A stretch of 6,585 nt of DNA from assembly GCA_017444545.1 (NCBI GenBank), contig JAFSWJ010000157.1:1-6585 (forward strand), written 5' to 3'. How positions within the stretch are numbered: the stretch's first letter is position 1; each line of letters begins with the position of its first letter. A program made the position numbers and the translations under genes. Below are positions 1 to 6,394 of the stretch, in pieces. This stretch comes from Lachnospiraceae bacterium (GTDB lineage: Bacteria; Bacillota; Clostridia; Lachnospirales; Lachnospiraceae). The notes under the pieces are model-generated. The model saw only the letters and a program-made list of their open reading frames with translations. It ran no database searches and was not told the origin of the DNA.

Positions 1-319
1 CAAGGAGGCCTTCAGGATACTCGGAGCCTATGACGGCATGGAAGAGGAAACCGGACATGCGGGCCGTGATGTGAAGCAGCTGAAAAAGGGTGACAAGATC
101 GAATTTCTGTTTTATATGTATGATCCCGACAGCGACGCTGATCCGGAAATGTATGCCATCGGCGATATAGTCTGGAGTGATGACATGAAGATGGAAGACA
201 CTGAGATGGATGATGCCAACCTGGCTTATGTGTTTATGATCAGGAGCTTTTTCGGAGATGAGGAATATGTGGATCCGATCTATCTTGGGGTCGAAAACGG
301 AATGGTAGTTGTGGATTGA
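1..319 (+). CDS. C-terminal fragment of a clostripain-like (peptidase C11) protein, tentative
   Basis: This is the 3' end of a gene that begins before the window. The frame is open from base 2 and ends at TGA 317-319, giving about 105 visible residues. An internal ATG at 38 has no ribosome site in front of it, and the open frame continues upstream through KEAFRILGAYDG, so the gene is read as truncated by the window edge. The fragment contains a KKGDKIEFLF segment, an acidic loop (YDPDSDADPEMYAIGD) and a closing part with LAYVFMIRSFFGDEEYVDP. The KKGD...hhhLF, Y.IGD and Y.F.I...FG...Y..P pattern resembles the C-terminal beta domain of clostripain-family cysteine proteases, which are common in Clostridia. 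The catalytic His/Cys core would lie upstream and is not seen, so this is by-eye family resemblance only. The fragment is very acidic. It is followed after 23 nt by a lipoprotein gene, which suggests one operon. Confidence 0.6.
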   Translation, partial: KEAFRILGAYDGMEEETGHAGRDVKQLKKGDKIEFLFYMYDPDSDADPEMYAIGDIVWSDDMKMEDTEMDDANLAYVFMIRSFFGDEEYVDPIYLGVENGMVVVD

Positions 320-330
320 GGTCAGAGAAA

Positions 331-338
331 GGAGAAGG
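331..338 (+). promoter_or_regulatory. Ribosome binding site deciding the lipoprotein start
   Basis: GGAGAAGG lies 4 to 5 nt before ATG 343. It supports ATG 343 (or ATG 346) over the in-frame TTG at 316, which overlaps the stop of the preceding gene and would place polar residues in front of the signal peptide. Confidence 0.75.
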
Positions 339-342
339 AAAA

Positions 343-1332
343 ATGATGAACAGTATGAAAAAGGTATTGGCTGTATTGATCTCTTCTATACTTGGAGTGA
401 GTATACTTGCCGGTTGTACGGTTACGATCGATCCGGGAAAGGATGCTGACGAAAAGATAGATATCAGGGTGGTAGGAGAAGAAGATTCTGCAGAGGCTGC
501 AGAGGCTGAAGAGGATGAGGAAGAAGTACAGGCAGCCGAAGCAGATGAGAAAGAGGCTGAAACAGACGAAACAGATGAGGAAGAACCTGAAAAGATCACA
601 CGGAGCGTGGTGAAGTCTTCAAAGGACAATTCTTTTGCAGTGGGAACCTGGTACACCGAGGATTATGATGAGGATGAAAACTGGGCGCTCAGCTACAGGA
701 TAGAGCTGACGGAAGACGGAAAGGCGTCCGTTATCGGCTGGAGAAACAAGGATGCAGGTACCTATGAGGTCAAAGGGGATGATACGGTTGTGCTCACCCT
801 GGATGACTGCAGGACCAGTTCATTCCACAATGATTACAAGAAAGAGATCGCTTACAGTTACTCGATCGAGATGAAGATCGACGGAGATGATGCCGAGATA
901 AAGGTCGATGCACCCGAAGTGATAAGCAATCTTGCGGACGGAACCGTTCACAGGAAAAAGGCGGCTTCCCGGATGGCATCTTCAGACGAAGAAGGAGATG
1001 AGGGTGAAGGAGTTGATATCAAGGACGGAACATACCTGACTGATGAGGAATACAAAGGTGAGCTTTCATCTGACGGAAAGACCATGACCATCACGACAGC
1101 CCTGAACCACGAGGACAAAAACTGGAACCTGGTACAGGATTATGAAAAGAGGACCTATGTGTTTACCGTTTCCGATAAATGCAAATGTGTGGTCCTTGCA
1201 GAAGACCGTGAGGAAGGATCCTTCTTTGACAATCTTGATCTCATAGGAGAATTCCTTGAGGGCAAAAGCGGGCTTCCGATCACGCTGACGATAAAAAACA
1301 ACGAAGTGACGGAGATTCTTTTTACTTCATAA
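343..1332 (+). CDS. Acidic two-domain surface lipoprotein of unknown function
   Basis: From ATG 343 this is a 329-residue protein. Residues 5-24 form a lipoprotein signal peptide (MKK, a hydrophobic core, then LAG before Cys25), so Cys25 should be lipid-modified and the protein anchored on the outer face of the membrane. Residues 46-83 are a low-complexity Glu/Asp/Ala stalk with almost no basic residues. Residues 98-205 form a first domain starting VGTWYTEDY, with alternating hydrophobic strands (YRIELTEDGKASVIGW, GTYEVKGDDTVVLTL), reminiscent of small lipocalin-like or beta-sandwich domains. A second short acidic linker (about 211-226) leads to a second domain at 227-329 starting KDGTYLTDEEY, also predicted beta-rich. 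The two domains open with similar GTWY/GTYL-D/E-Y patterns and may be distant repeats. I recognise no enzyme motif. The upstream gene is 23 nt away and probably co-transcribed; a strong hairpin follows the stop. An in-frame TTG at 316 is an alternative but less likely start. Confidence 0.88.
   Translation: MMNSMKKVLAVLISSILGVSILAGCTVTIDPGKDADEKIDIRVVGEEDSAEAAEAEEDEEEVQAAEADEKEAETDETDEEEPEKITRSVVKSSKDNSFAVGTWYTEDYDEDENWALSYRIELTEDGKASVIGWRNKDAGTYEVKGDDTVVLTLDDCRTSSFHNDYKKEIAYSYSIEMKIDGDDAEIKVDAPEVISNLADGTVHRKKAASRMASSDEEGDEGEGVDIKDGTYLTDEEYKGELSSDGKTMTITTALNHEDKNWNLVQDYEKRTYVFTVSDKCKCVVLAEDREEGSFFDNLDLIGEFLEGKSGLPITLTIKNNEVTEILFTS
490..576 (+). repeat. Short tandem 9-bp repeats in the acidic stalk codons
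   Basis: GCAGAGGCT occurs twice in tandem at 490-507. GAAACAGAC/GAAACAGAT forms another imperfect tandem pair at 559-576. Both are in frame (unit of three codons) and lie in the Glu/Asp-rich stalk, so gain or loss of a unit would lengthen or shorten the stalk without a frameshift. Confidence 0.6.
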
Positions 1333-1347
1333 TAAAAACCGTGATAC

Positions 1348-1387
1348 GCGGCGGCCTTCGGGCCGCCGTTCATTTTGGAATTTTTTT
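1348..1387 (+). terminator. Rho-independent-type terminator with TTCG tetraloop
   Basis: CGGCGGCC at 1349-1356 pairs perfectly with GGCCGCCG at 1361-1368 around a TTCG loop, with a possible extra G-T pair outside. The hairpin begins 16 nt after the lipoprotein stop and is followed by T-rich sequence, first an interrupted TTCATTTT and then seven Ts at 1381-1387. The very stable UUCG-capped stem and T-rich tail fit an intrinsic terminator, although the T tract directly after the stem is imperfect. Confidence 0.85.
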
Positions 1388-1397
1388 GTCATATCCG

Positions 1398-1427
1398 TTG
1401 ACTAAACAGGGCTTTGTTGGGTTAAAT
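1398..1427 (+). promoter_or_regulatory. Weak candidate sigma-A promoter for the channel gene
   Basis: TTGACT at 1398-1403 is a good -35 hexamer. TTAAAT at 1422-1427 is a 4-of-6 match to TATAAT at 18-nt spacing. The pair lies between the terminator and the channel gene, where a promoter is expected, but the -10 is poor and the assignment rests on position as much as on sequence. Confidence 0.4.
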
Positions 1428-1488
1428 AGTACATAGCGGGTTTTTCTTCCGGCAGGTTCTTATTATTTTGAGGAGATAATAAATACAT

Positions 1489-4400
1489 ATGAATAAAAAC
1501 GGTGGTGAGAAAAAGGAAAACAGAAAAAAACGGATCACGAAAAATGTCCGGGCTTTGCTGATATCTGCCATTGCGGCTGTCAGTGCCGTGCTTTTTGTCA
1601 TTTTGATGTGGGTCCATCTGATGAGAGATTTTCAGATGGAACAGATACGGAATAATGAAACCTTTTTTAACGCCACCATCTCAAACCTCGACAGCAACAA
1701 CCGGGAGATCGGAGCCCTGACTGACAGATTCAATGCAAACAATAACATACTGCTCGATGACCTGGTCAAGGTTTATTCCTATGATAATTTCCGCAAGCTG
1801 GAGGCAATGCCTGTTCAGGAGCAGAGTGATCTTCTCATGAAAACAACCTCCGAGATGGCAGGATGTGCCTGGATACTTGTCGTAGACAGGGACGGAAAGG
1901 CCCTGATGGCGGACATGGTGGAAAATGCGGGGATCAATATTGTGGAAGATATAGATATTGATGTGGATGGTTTTCACAGGCTCTGTGACGGAGAGATCGA
2001 AAAGATGATCATTGACAGCCCCTATACCGATATGAGCACCTATCCCGACCCGAAGCTGTACCTGTACTGCAAGCCCATACCGGGCACGGGAACAGGAGAT
2101 GAAAAAAAGTATATCCTTATCTCCTTTTATTCGGACATGATAGATGAGACAAAGGAAAGGATGAACGATCTGGCCACATGGATGAACGGCTCCGCCATCG
2201 GCAGTAACGGTTCCGTCTTTCTGGTGGATGCATCAAAGGATGTGGTGAAATTCGGTTCCGTCAAAGGAAATGATCTGTCGGGAAAGTCCGCGTCGGCTTC
2301 AGGCTTTGACAGCAGGGTGCTGACAGACGGATATTACGGGATGGTTGTTCTGGGCGGGACGAAATGTTTTGTTTCGTCAAGGGCATACTCCTCCGAGCTG
2401 TACGGGAAGAATGATTTCATAGTGGCTGCCGTGCCCGCAAATGAGATGATAAGGGCCAATGTTCCGGTCTTCATCTGGAATGTATGTCTGTTTCTGATCT
2501 TTCTTGCCCTGGTCATGGCTTTTATTTCCCATGCGGCTTCCGAATCTCCAAAAGAAGGAGGGGATAAAAAGAAGATCAGGATAATAAAGACAGAAAAATA
2601 TTCCGTGTATTTTTCCCGTCCCCTTGCGGCAAAGATCATTCCCGTAGTGCTTTTTGCCGCGGTTCTCCTGCTTTGTTCCACGCTTTATTTCAGGTTGCTG
2701 ATGAAGATGTCCGAGGTCTTTTCCGAGTCCATGAGGATCGAGAAGGATATCACGGAAAATGTTGAAAAAAGCGTGCAGCTGCAGGAAAACTTCAGGTTTT
2801 ATTCCGATACGCAGTATGAAAGCCGGGCAAAGCTGATGGCCTTTATTGTGGCATTGAACGGCAATACATATCTTGATCCGGCAGGTGATTCTTCCGGCAT
2901 AAATCTCTTTAATGAAAAAGATGATGGAAAACGGGATGTCATAAAGGATGAGTATAATAATGCCGTCCAGGTCATCAACAATTCCGCAAATCTTGAAAAG
3001 CTGAAGGAGTTAAATGATGTGGAGGATATCTATCTGATATCGGATTCCGGCATGACCATGGCAACATCCTCATCCTTCTGGAATTTTTCACTGAGCAATG
3101 ATCCGGATGACAAGACCTACATATTCTGGGATATCATCAACGGGAAGAGCGATGTGATAGTACAGGAGACTGTGACCGACGAAAACGGAAATCCTGTACA
3201 GTATATCGGATGCGCATTTGATTACTACACCAGTCTTGATGACAACGGGAATACGAAATATCTCAGCTATACCGATTTCCTGGAACAGGAAAAGGGGAGG
3301 TACACGGGAAATGAGATCACCCGTCACATAGGAATGCTTCAGATCGAGATAGATATGGAAAATGCCAAGCAGGTTATAGACAGCGCCAGGCCCGAATACA
3401 TACTGAAAAACAACAGGATCTCATATGACGGCTTTCTCATGGGCTTCACCTATGATACAGAAAAGGATGATTATGTGGTCTTTTATTCCCAGGTCCCTGA
3501 TATGAATGATAAGACCGCAAGTGAACTGGGGATCCCGGAAAGTGCTTTCAACGGAAATTACAACGGCTTTCAGATCATAGAGGGTGTCCGTTATCTTCAG
3601 AACTTCAGGGAGGCTGCGGATTGCTTCATCGCAACAGCGGTTCCGGTGGCGTCACTCTACAGAGAATGCCTGGGAACCTCACTGTTCTGCGCCGGATATA
3701 CTCTTGTGGTCATGCTCATCATCTCGCTGTTTATATTATTTTCCACCGATTCCCGTTCGTTTTCCGAAACGAACGAGGGAGTTGCGCTCTTTGCAATGCC
3801 GGTAAAAAACAAAAAGACGGGAAAATGGGAGTGGACCGCATCCGAGCGGAAATTTGAAAATGTGCTGAAAAGCGGTCTGATAATCCTTGGAATGATATTT
3901 CTTTTGGCCATCATCGCGGAGGGAAAACGCTACGGGAGCGATTCCGTGTTTTTCTACATCCTCAGCGCTTCCTGGGACAGGGGGGTTCATATATTCTCCA
4001 TCTCTGCCTGCCTTTTGATCATCATCGTATCGGCTATCCTCATGAAGATGCTGGGATACGTGGCATATCAAATCGCCTCCGCTTTTGGAAACGGTCCGGT
4101 GACCATGATAAGGCTGTTTGTCTCGCTTCTCAGGGTCGTTGCCATAGCTGTGGTCGTCATGTACTGTCTGTTTCTGCTGGGCATCGACGCCACACAGCTC
4201 CTTGCATCTGCCGGCATCATGTCGGTGGTTGTGGGTCTCGGAGCGCAGAGCCTTGTGGGTGACCTGCTGGCCGGGATATTCATCATCATGGAAGGGTCTC
4301 TGCATGTGGGGGATTATGTCATGATCGATGATGTCAGGGGAAAGGTTTTGGAGATCGGACTTCGTACCACGAAATATGAGGATGACAATCAGAACATAAG

Positions 4401-4785
4401 GGTGATATGCAACAACGAGTTAAAGAAATTTGCCAATATGTCAAAGAAGTACTCGATCGTTTATTATAATATACCCGTACCATACAATGAAGATTATCCT
4501 CGTATCAGAAGGATACTGAATGAGGAGTTTCTGAAGCTCTACGAGGATAACAGATCCCTGAAGAGTATTCCCATGTGTCACGGTATCGAAAATTTCGGCG
4601 AAAGCTCCGTGGAGCTGAGAGTGATCTTTATGTGCGAGGAAAGCAAAAGGTATGCTGTCCAGCGATTCATGTATGATGAGATCATGAGGATATTTATGGA
4701 AAACGGCATAGAGATACCGTTCAACCAGCTTGATATACATATGGACGAGCAGACGATACTGCAGGCCGGGGATCGTACTGACTGA
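1489..4785 (+). CDS. MscS-family mechanosensitive channel with two N-terminal Cache-like ectodomains
   Basis: This 1098-residue protein starts at ATG 1489. GAGGAG at 1470-1475 precedes it at a rather long 13-nt spacing, and no nearer in-frame ATG competes. A basic N-tail is followed by TM1 (about 22-44), ectodomain 1 (about 45-326), TM2 (327-347), a basic cytosolic linker, TM3 (381-401), ectodomain 2 (about 402-730), TM4 (731-751), a second basic linker, TM5 (about 795-811), and then a standard MscS unit: TM6 (833-853), TM7 (873-897) and pore helix TM8 (902-935). The pore helix has the Gly/Ala-rich signature GIMSVVVGLGAQSLVGDLLAG. It is followed by the beta domain (HVGDYVMIDDVRGKVLEIGLRTT) and a mixed C-terminal domain. 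Charges and TM count place both ectodomains outside and the MscS C-terminus inside, matching known MscS topology. Each ectodomain has PAS/Cache-like pieces (SVFLVD near 242-247; DIYLISDSG at 513-521). E. coli MscS is only 286 residues, so about 800 are additional. The channel part is certain; the Cache assignment is by eye. The expected role is tension-gated solute/ion release, possibly modulated by an external ligand. Confidence 0.93.
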   Translation: MNKNGGEKKENRKKRITKNVRALLISAIAAVSAVLFVILMWVHLMRDFQMEQIRNNETFFNATISNLDSNNREIGALTDRFNANNNILLDDLVKVYSYDNFRKLEAMPVQEQSDLLMKTTSEMAGCAWILVVDRDGKALMADMVENAGINIVEDIDIDVDGFHRLCDGEIEKMIIDSPYTDMSTYPDPKLYLYCKPIPGTGTGDEKKYILISFYSDMIDETKERMNDLATWMNGSAIGSNGSVFLVDASKDVVKFGSVKGNDLSGKSASASGFDSRVLTDGYYGMVVLGGTKCFVSSRAYSSELYGKNDFIVAAVPANEMIRANVPVFIWNVCLFLIFLALVMAFISHAASESPKEGGDKKKIRIIKTEKYSVYFSRPLAAKIIPVVLFAAVLLLCSTLYFRLLMKMSEVFSESMRIEKDITENVEKSVQLQENFRFYSDTQYESRAKLMAFIVALNGNTYLDPAGDSSGINLFNEKDDGKRDVIKDEYNNAVQVINNSANLEKLKELNDVEDIYLISDSGMTMATSSSFWNFSLSNDPDDKTYIFWDIINGKSDVIVQETVTDENGNPVQYIGCAFDYYTSLDDNGNTKYLSYTDFLEQEKGRYTGNEITRHIGMLQIEIDMENAKQVIDSARPEYILKNNRISYDGFLMGFTYDTEKDDYVVFYSQVPDMNDKTASELGIPESAFNGNYNGFQIIEGVRYLQNFREAADCFIATAVPVASLYRECLGTSLFCAGYTLVVMLIISLFILFSTDSRSFSETNEGVALFAMPVKNKKTGKWEWTASERKFENVLKSGLIILGMIFLLAIIAEGKRYGSDSVFFYILSASWDRGVHIFSISACLLIIIVSAILMKMLGYVAYQIASAFGNGPVTMIRLFVSLLRVVAIAVVVMYCLFLLGIDATQLLASAGIMSVVVGLGAQSLVGDLLAGIFIIMEGSLHVGDYVMIDDVRGKVLEIGLRTTKYEDDNQNIRVICNNELKKFANMSKKYSIVYYNIPVPYNEDYPRIRRILNEEFLKLYEDNRSLKSIPMCHGIENFGESSVELRVIFMCEESKRYAVQRFMYDEIMRIFMENGIEIPFNQLDIHMDEQTILQAGDRTD

Positions 4786-4813
4786 CAAGGGTTTTGACTG
4801 CTTCGCACCGGAT

Positions 4814-4820
4814 GGGAGGA
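4814..4820 (+). promoter_or_regulatory. Ribosome binding site deciding the MBL hydrolase start
   Basis: GGGAGGA is 5 nt before ATG 4826. It selects this start over an in-frame ATG at 4730, which would overlap the end of the channel gene by 56 nt, has no comparable site and would add residues not typical of the family. Confidence 0.8.
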
Positions 4821-4825
4821 TAATA

Positions 4826-5470
4826 ATGACAGAGAATATCACCGTAAACGAACAAAACAGCATTCAGATCAAAGACAGGTCCGGTATGATCTATGTAGAT
4901 CCCTTCAGGATCCGTGAGAGGACAAATGATGCGGCTTTTATCTTCATAACCCACGATCATTATGATCATTACTCGCCGGAGGATATAGCAAAGGTGGCCA
5001 AAGAAGATACGATCCTCATCGTTCCGGAAAAAATGGAAGGAAAGGCACGGGAGGTTTCCGGTCTTGTCGGGCGGACAGTAACTGTCAGACCGGGGATGCA
5101 GCAGGAACTTGAAGGACTTTTCTTTGAGACGGTGCCGGCATACAATATCCTGAAGCCTTTTCATCCAAAGAGTGCGATGTGGGTGGGTTATATCTTTCTG
5201 GTTGAAGACAGACGGATCTATGTCGCGGGAGATACCGACGCGACCGCGGAAGCAAAGGCGGTAAAATGCGATATCGCCCTGGTTCCCGTCGGCGGCACCT
5301 ATACCATGGATGCAAAGAAAGCAGCACAGCTTGTAAACACGATCGGCCCGGATGTGGCCATACCGGTGCATTACGGCACACTTGTCGGAAGTATGAAGGA
5401 CGGACAGGAGTTTGCGGAAAACGTAAATGATCCGGTTCGGGTGGAATTGAAAATCCCCATCGGGGTATGA
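4826..5470 (+). CDS. UlaG-like metallo-beta-lactamase-fold hydrolase
   Basis: This is a 214-residue cytosolic protein. The metal-binding signature HxHxDH is intact as THDHYDH (His43, His45, Asp47, His48). A candidate third-motif histidine is His113 (FHPK), the bridging aspartate is Asp136 in AGDTD, and the last histidine is His182 in IPVHYG. The order VDPF, THDHYDH, AYN...FHPK, VGY.F, RIYVAGDTD, VPVGGTYTMD, PVHYG is that of the small UlaG-like/UPF0173-related branch of the MBL superfamily, which usually binds two metal ions. Its length is normal for these compact members, which are somewhat shorter than UlaG itself. The substrate cannot be told from sequence; characterised relatives include lactonases, phosphodiesterases and nucleases. 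It starts 40 nt after the sensor-channel gene with no terminator between them, so the two are probably co-transcribed. A REP-like element directly follows the stop. Confidence 0.9.
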   Translation: MTENITVNEQNSIQIKDRSGMIYVDPFRIRERTNDAAFIFITHDHYDHYSPEDIAKVAKEDTILIVPEKMEGKAREVSGLVGRTVTVRPGMQQELEGLFFETVPAYNILKPFHPKSAMWVGYIFLVEDRRIYVAGDTDATAEAKAVKCDIALVPVGGTYTMDAKKAAQLVNTIGPDVAIPVHYGTLVGSMKDGQEFAENVNDPVRVELKIPIGV

Positions 5471-5522
5471 CTGGGACAGGGGACGTATCTACTGTCCCAA
5501 TTTGTATCAGGGAACCGTCCCC
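5471..5522. repeat. REP-like inverted repeat element (GGGACAG type)
   Basis: TGGGACAG at 5472-5479 pairs perfectly with CTGTCCCA at 5492-5499 around a 12-nt loop. In addition GGGGACG at 5479-5485, at the edge of that stem, is complementary to CGTCCCC at 5516-5522, so two mutually exclusive hairpins can form. The element begins immediately after the MBL stop codon and no T tract follows, which argues against an intrinsic terminator. The GGGACAGGGGACG...CTGTCCC...CCGTCCCC layout resembles the palindromic repeats seen in many copies in some bacterial genomes and often linked to REP-associated Y1 transposases. Copy number cannot be judged from this window. Confidence 0.65.
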
Positions 5523-5539
5523 ATGATTGATGATTGACA

Positions 5540-5546
5540 GGGAGGA
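5540..5546 (+). promoter_or_regulatory. Ribosome binding site deciding the flavoprotein start
   Basis: GGGAGGA lies 7 nt before ATG 5554. The in-frame ATGs at 5527 and 5530 lie upstream of this site and would add a charged, non-conserved leader, while MKITVINGT from 5554 is the typical first beta strand of a flavodoxin fold. Confidence 0.8.
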
Positions 5547-5553
5547 AGAACAA

Positions 5554-6282
5554 ATGAAGATCACGGTTATCAACGGAACCGAAAAACACGGTGTGACATA
5601 CAGAATGAAGGAAATATTCTTAAAGCCATTCAGGGATAATGCGGAAATTACGGAGTATTATCTTCCAAAGGACGGTCCGGGATTTTGTACGGGCTGTACC
5701 ACGTGCTTCAGGGGAAATCAGGATCAGTGCAAGGATGCCCCAACAGTTCAGAAGATCGAGAAGTCGCTGTTTGAGGCTGATCTGCTGGTCTTTACTTCAC
5801 CTGCCTATGTTTTCCACACTACCGGAGCGATGAAAGTATTGCTTGATCATTTCGGATACCGCTGGATGCCGCATCGCCCCGCAAAAGAGCTGTTCGGAAA
5901 GCGTGCCGTGATAATCACACAATGTCTTGGAGGAGGCGGAAAGTCCACAGCAAAGGATATAAAGGACAGCCTTTCCTGGTGGGGCATTTCTTCGATCAGG
6001 GTTGTGAGTTTCAAGCTGATGTCAGAAATTGACTGGGACAGGATCGATGAAAAAAAGAAGGAATCCTTCAAAAAGAAGCTGAATGCTGCCGCAGGGAAAA
6101 TGCGGACCATCGATTATAATAAACCCGCTCATACAAACCTTGCGGTAAAAGCAAAATTCTATGCCGTAAGGATGCTTCAGACAGGTCTTGGCAAACAGAA
6201 TCCCGATTATACCGACTATAAGTACTGGAAAGAGAACGGCTGGATCGGAAAAGAAAGACCGTGGAAATGTGCTCCGGATTAA
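5554..6282 (+). CDS. Flavodoxin-fold NAD(P)H-dependent oxidoreductase, possible iron-sulfur flavoprotein
   Basis: This 242-residue soluble protein starts MKITVINGTEKHG, a first beta strand and phosphate-binding loop (Asn7-Gly13) typical of the NADPH-dependent FMN reductase/flavodoxin-like superfamily. Residues 80-91 (FTSPAYVFHTTG) form the second FMN loop (SPxY), followed by the helix MKVLLDHFGYRW usual in this family. Cys45, Cys48, Cys51 and Cys59 form CX2CX2CX7C. This fits the compact cysteine motif of iron-sulfur flavoproteins (CX2CX2CX4-7C), which hold a 4Fe-4S cluster, but related flavin-only reductases may keep similar cysteines, so cluster binding is an inference. The C-terminal third (about 170-242) is Lys-rich and ends with NPDYTDYKYWKENGW, beyond the flavodoxin core. 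The gene is 83 nt after the MBL gene with the REP-like element between. The electron acceptor is unknown. No hairpin terminator is visible after the stop. Confidence 0.88.
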   Translation: MKITVINGTEKHGVTYRMKEIFLKPFRDNAEITEYYLPKDGPGFCTGCTTCFRGNQDQCKDAPTVQKIEKSLFEADLLVFTSPAYVFHTTGAMKVLLDHFGYRWMPHRPAKELFGKRAVIITQCLGGGGKSTAKDIKDSLSWWGISSIRVVSFKLMSEIDWDRIDEKKKESFKKKLNAAAGKMRTIDYNKPAHTNLAVKAKFYAVRMLQTGLGKQNPDYTDYKYWKENGWIGKERPWKCAPD

Positions 6283-6283
6283 G

Positions 6284-6357
6284 TCTCGAAAAGGTGTTAG
6301 AATATCATTAATCTCGAAAAGGTGCAAAATTAATCAAATATAAATCTCGAAAAAGTG
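6284..6357 (+). repeat. Three 13-bp direct repeats, TCTCGAAAAGGTG
   Basis: Identical copies lie at 6284-6296 and 6312-6324, and a third with one change (TCTCGAAAAAGTG) at 6345-6357. Start-to-start spacing is 28 and 33 bp and all are in the same orientation. They begin just after the flavoprotein stop, in AT-rich non-coding DNA upstream of the promoter of the next gene. An array of this kind suggests binding sites for a DNA-binding protein, or a repeat family associated with the downstream ATPase gene. Confidence 0.85.
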
Positions 6358-6380
6358 ATCTTCATACTGACAAGTACAAA

Positions 6381-6390
6381 CAGTCGACTG
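6381..6390. repeat. Perfect 10-bp palindrome CAGTCGACTG
   Basis: CAGTCGACTG reads the same on both strands and sits midway between the two direct-repeat groups, about 50 bp upstream of the -35 hexamer. It could be a dimeric operator half-site pair, but a palindrome of this length can occur by chance. Confidence 0.4.
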
Positions 6391-6394
6391 AACT

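Noticed and set aside
316..342. Longer lipoprotein start at TTG 316
   Set aside because: It overlaps the upstream stop codon, contains the real ribosome site (331-338) within the added codons, and would put charged residues before the signal peptide.
240..656. Serine-rich minus-strand open frame
   Set aside because: The poly-Ser run is the complement of the GA-rich codons for the acidic stalk, so it is a composition artefact.
3736..4305. 189-residue open frame on the minus strand
   Set aside because: It is fully inside the channel gene, its His/Asp/Arg-rich composition is that of an antisense shadow, and no ribosome site or recognisable domain is present.
4730..4825. Longer MBL start at ATG 4730 overlapping the channel gene
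   Set aside because: No ribosome site precedes it, while GGGAGGA sits correctly before ATG 4826, and the family fold begins after 4826.
4721..5371. 216-residue open frame on the minus strand across the channel/MBL junction
   Set aside because: It overlaps two well-supported + strand genes with intact motifs and shows no family resemblance; codon bias of the + strand explains the open frame.
5471..5522. Intrinsic terminator after the MBL gene
   Set aside because: The hairpin is followed by AATTTGTATCAG rather than a T tract, and the paired structure is better described as a REP-like element.
6283..6380. Terminator after the flavoprotein gene
   Set aside because: No GC-rich hairpin followed by Ts could be found; the region is occupied by direct repeats.
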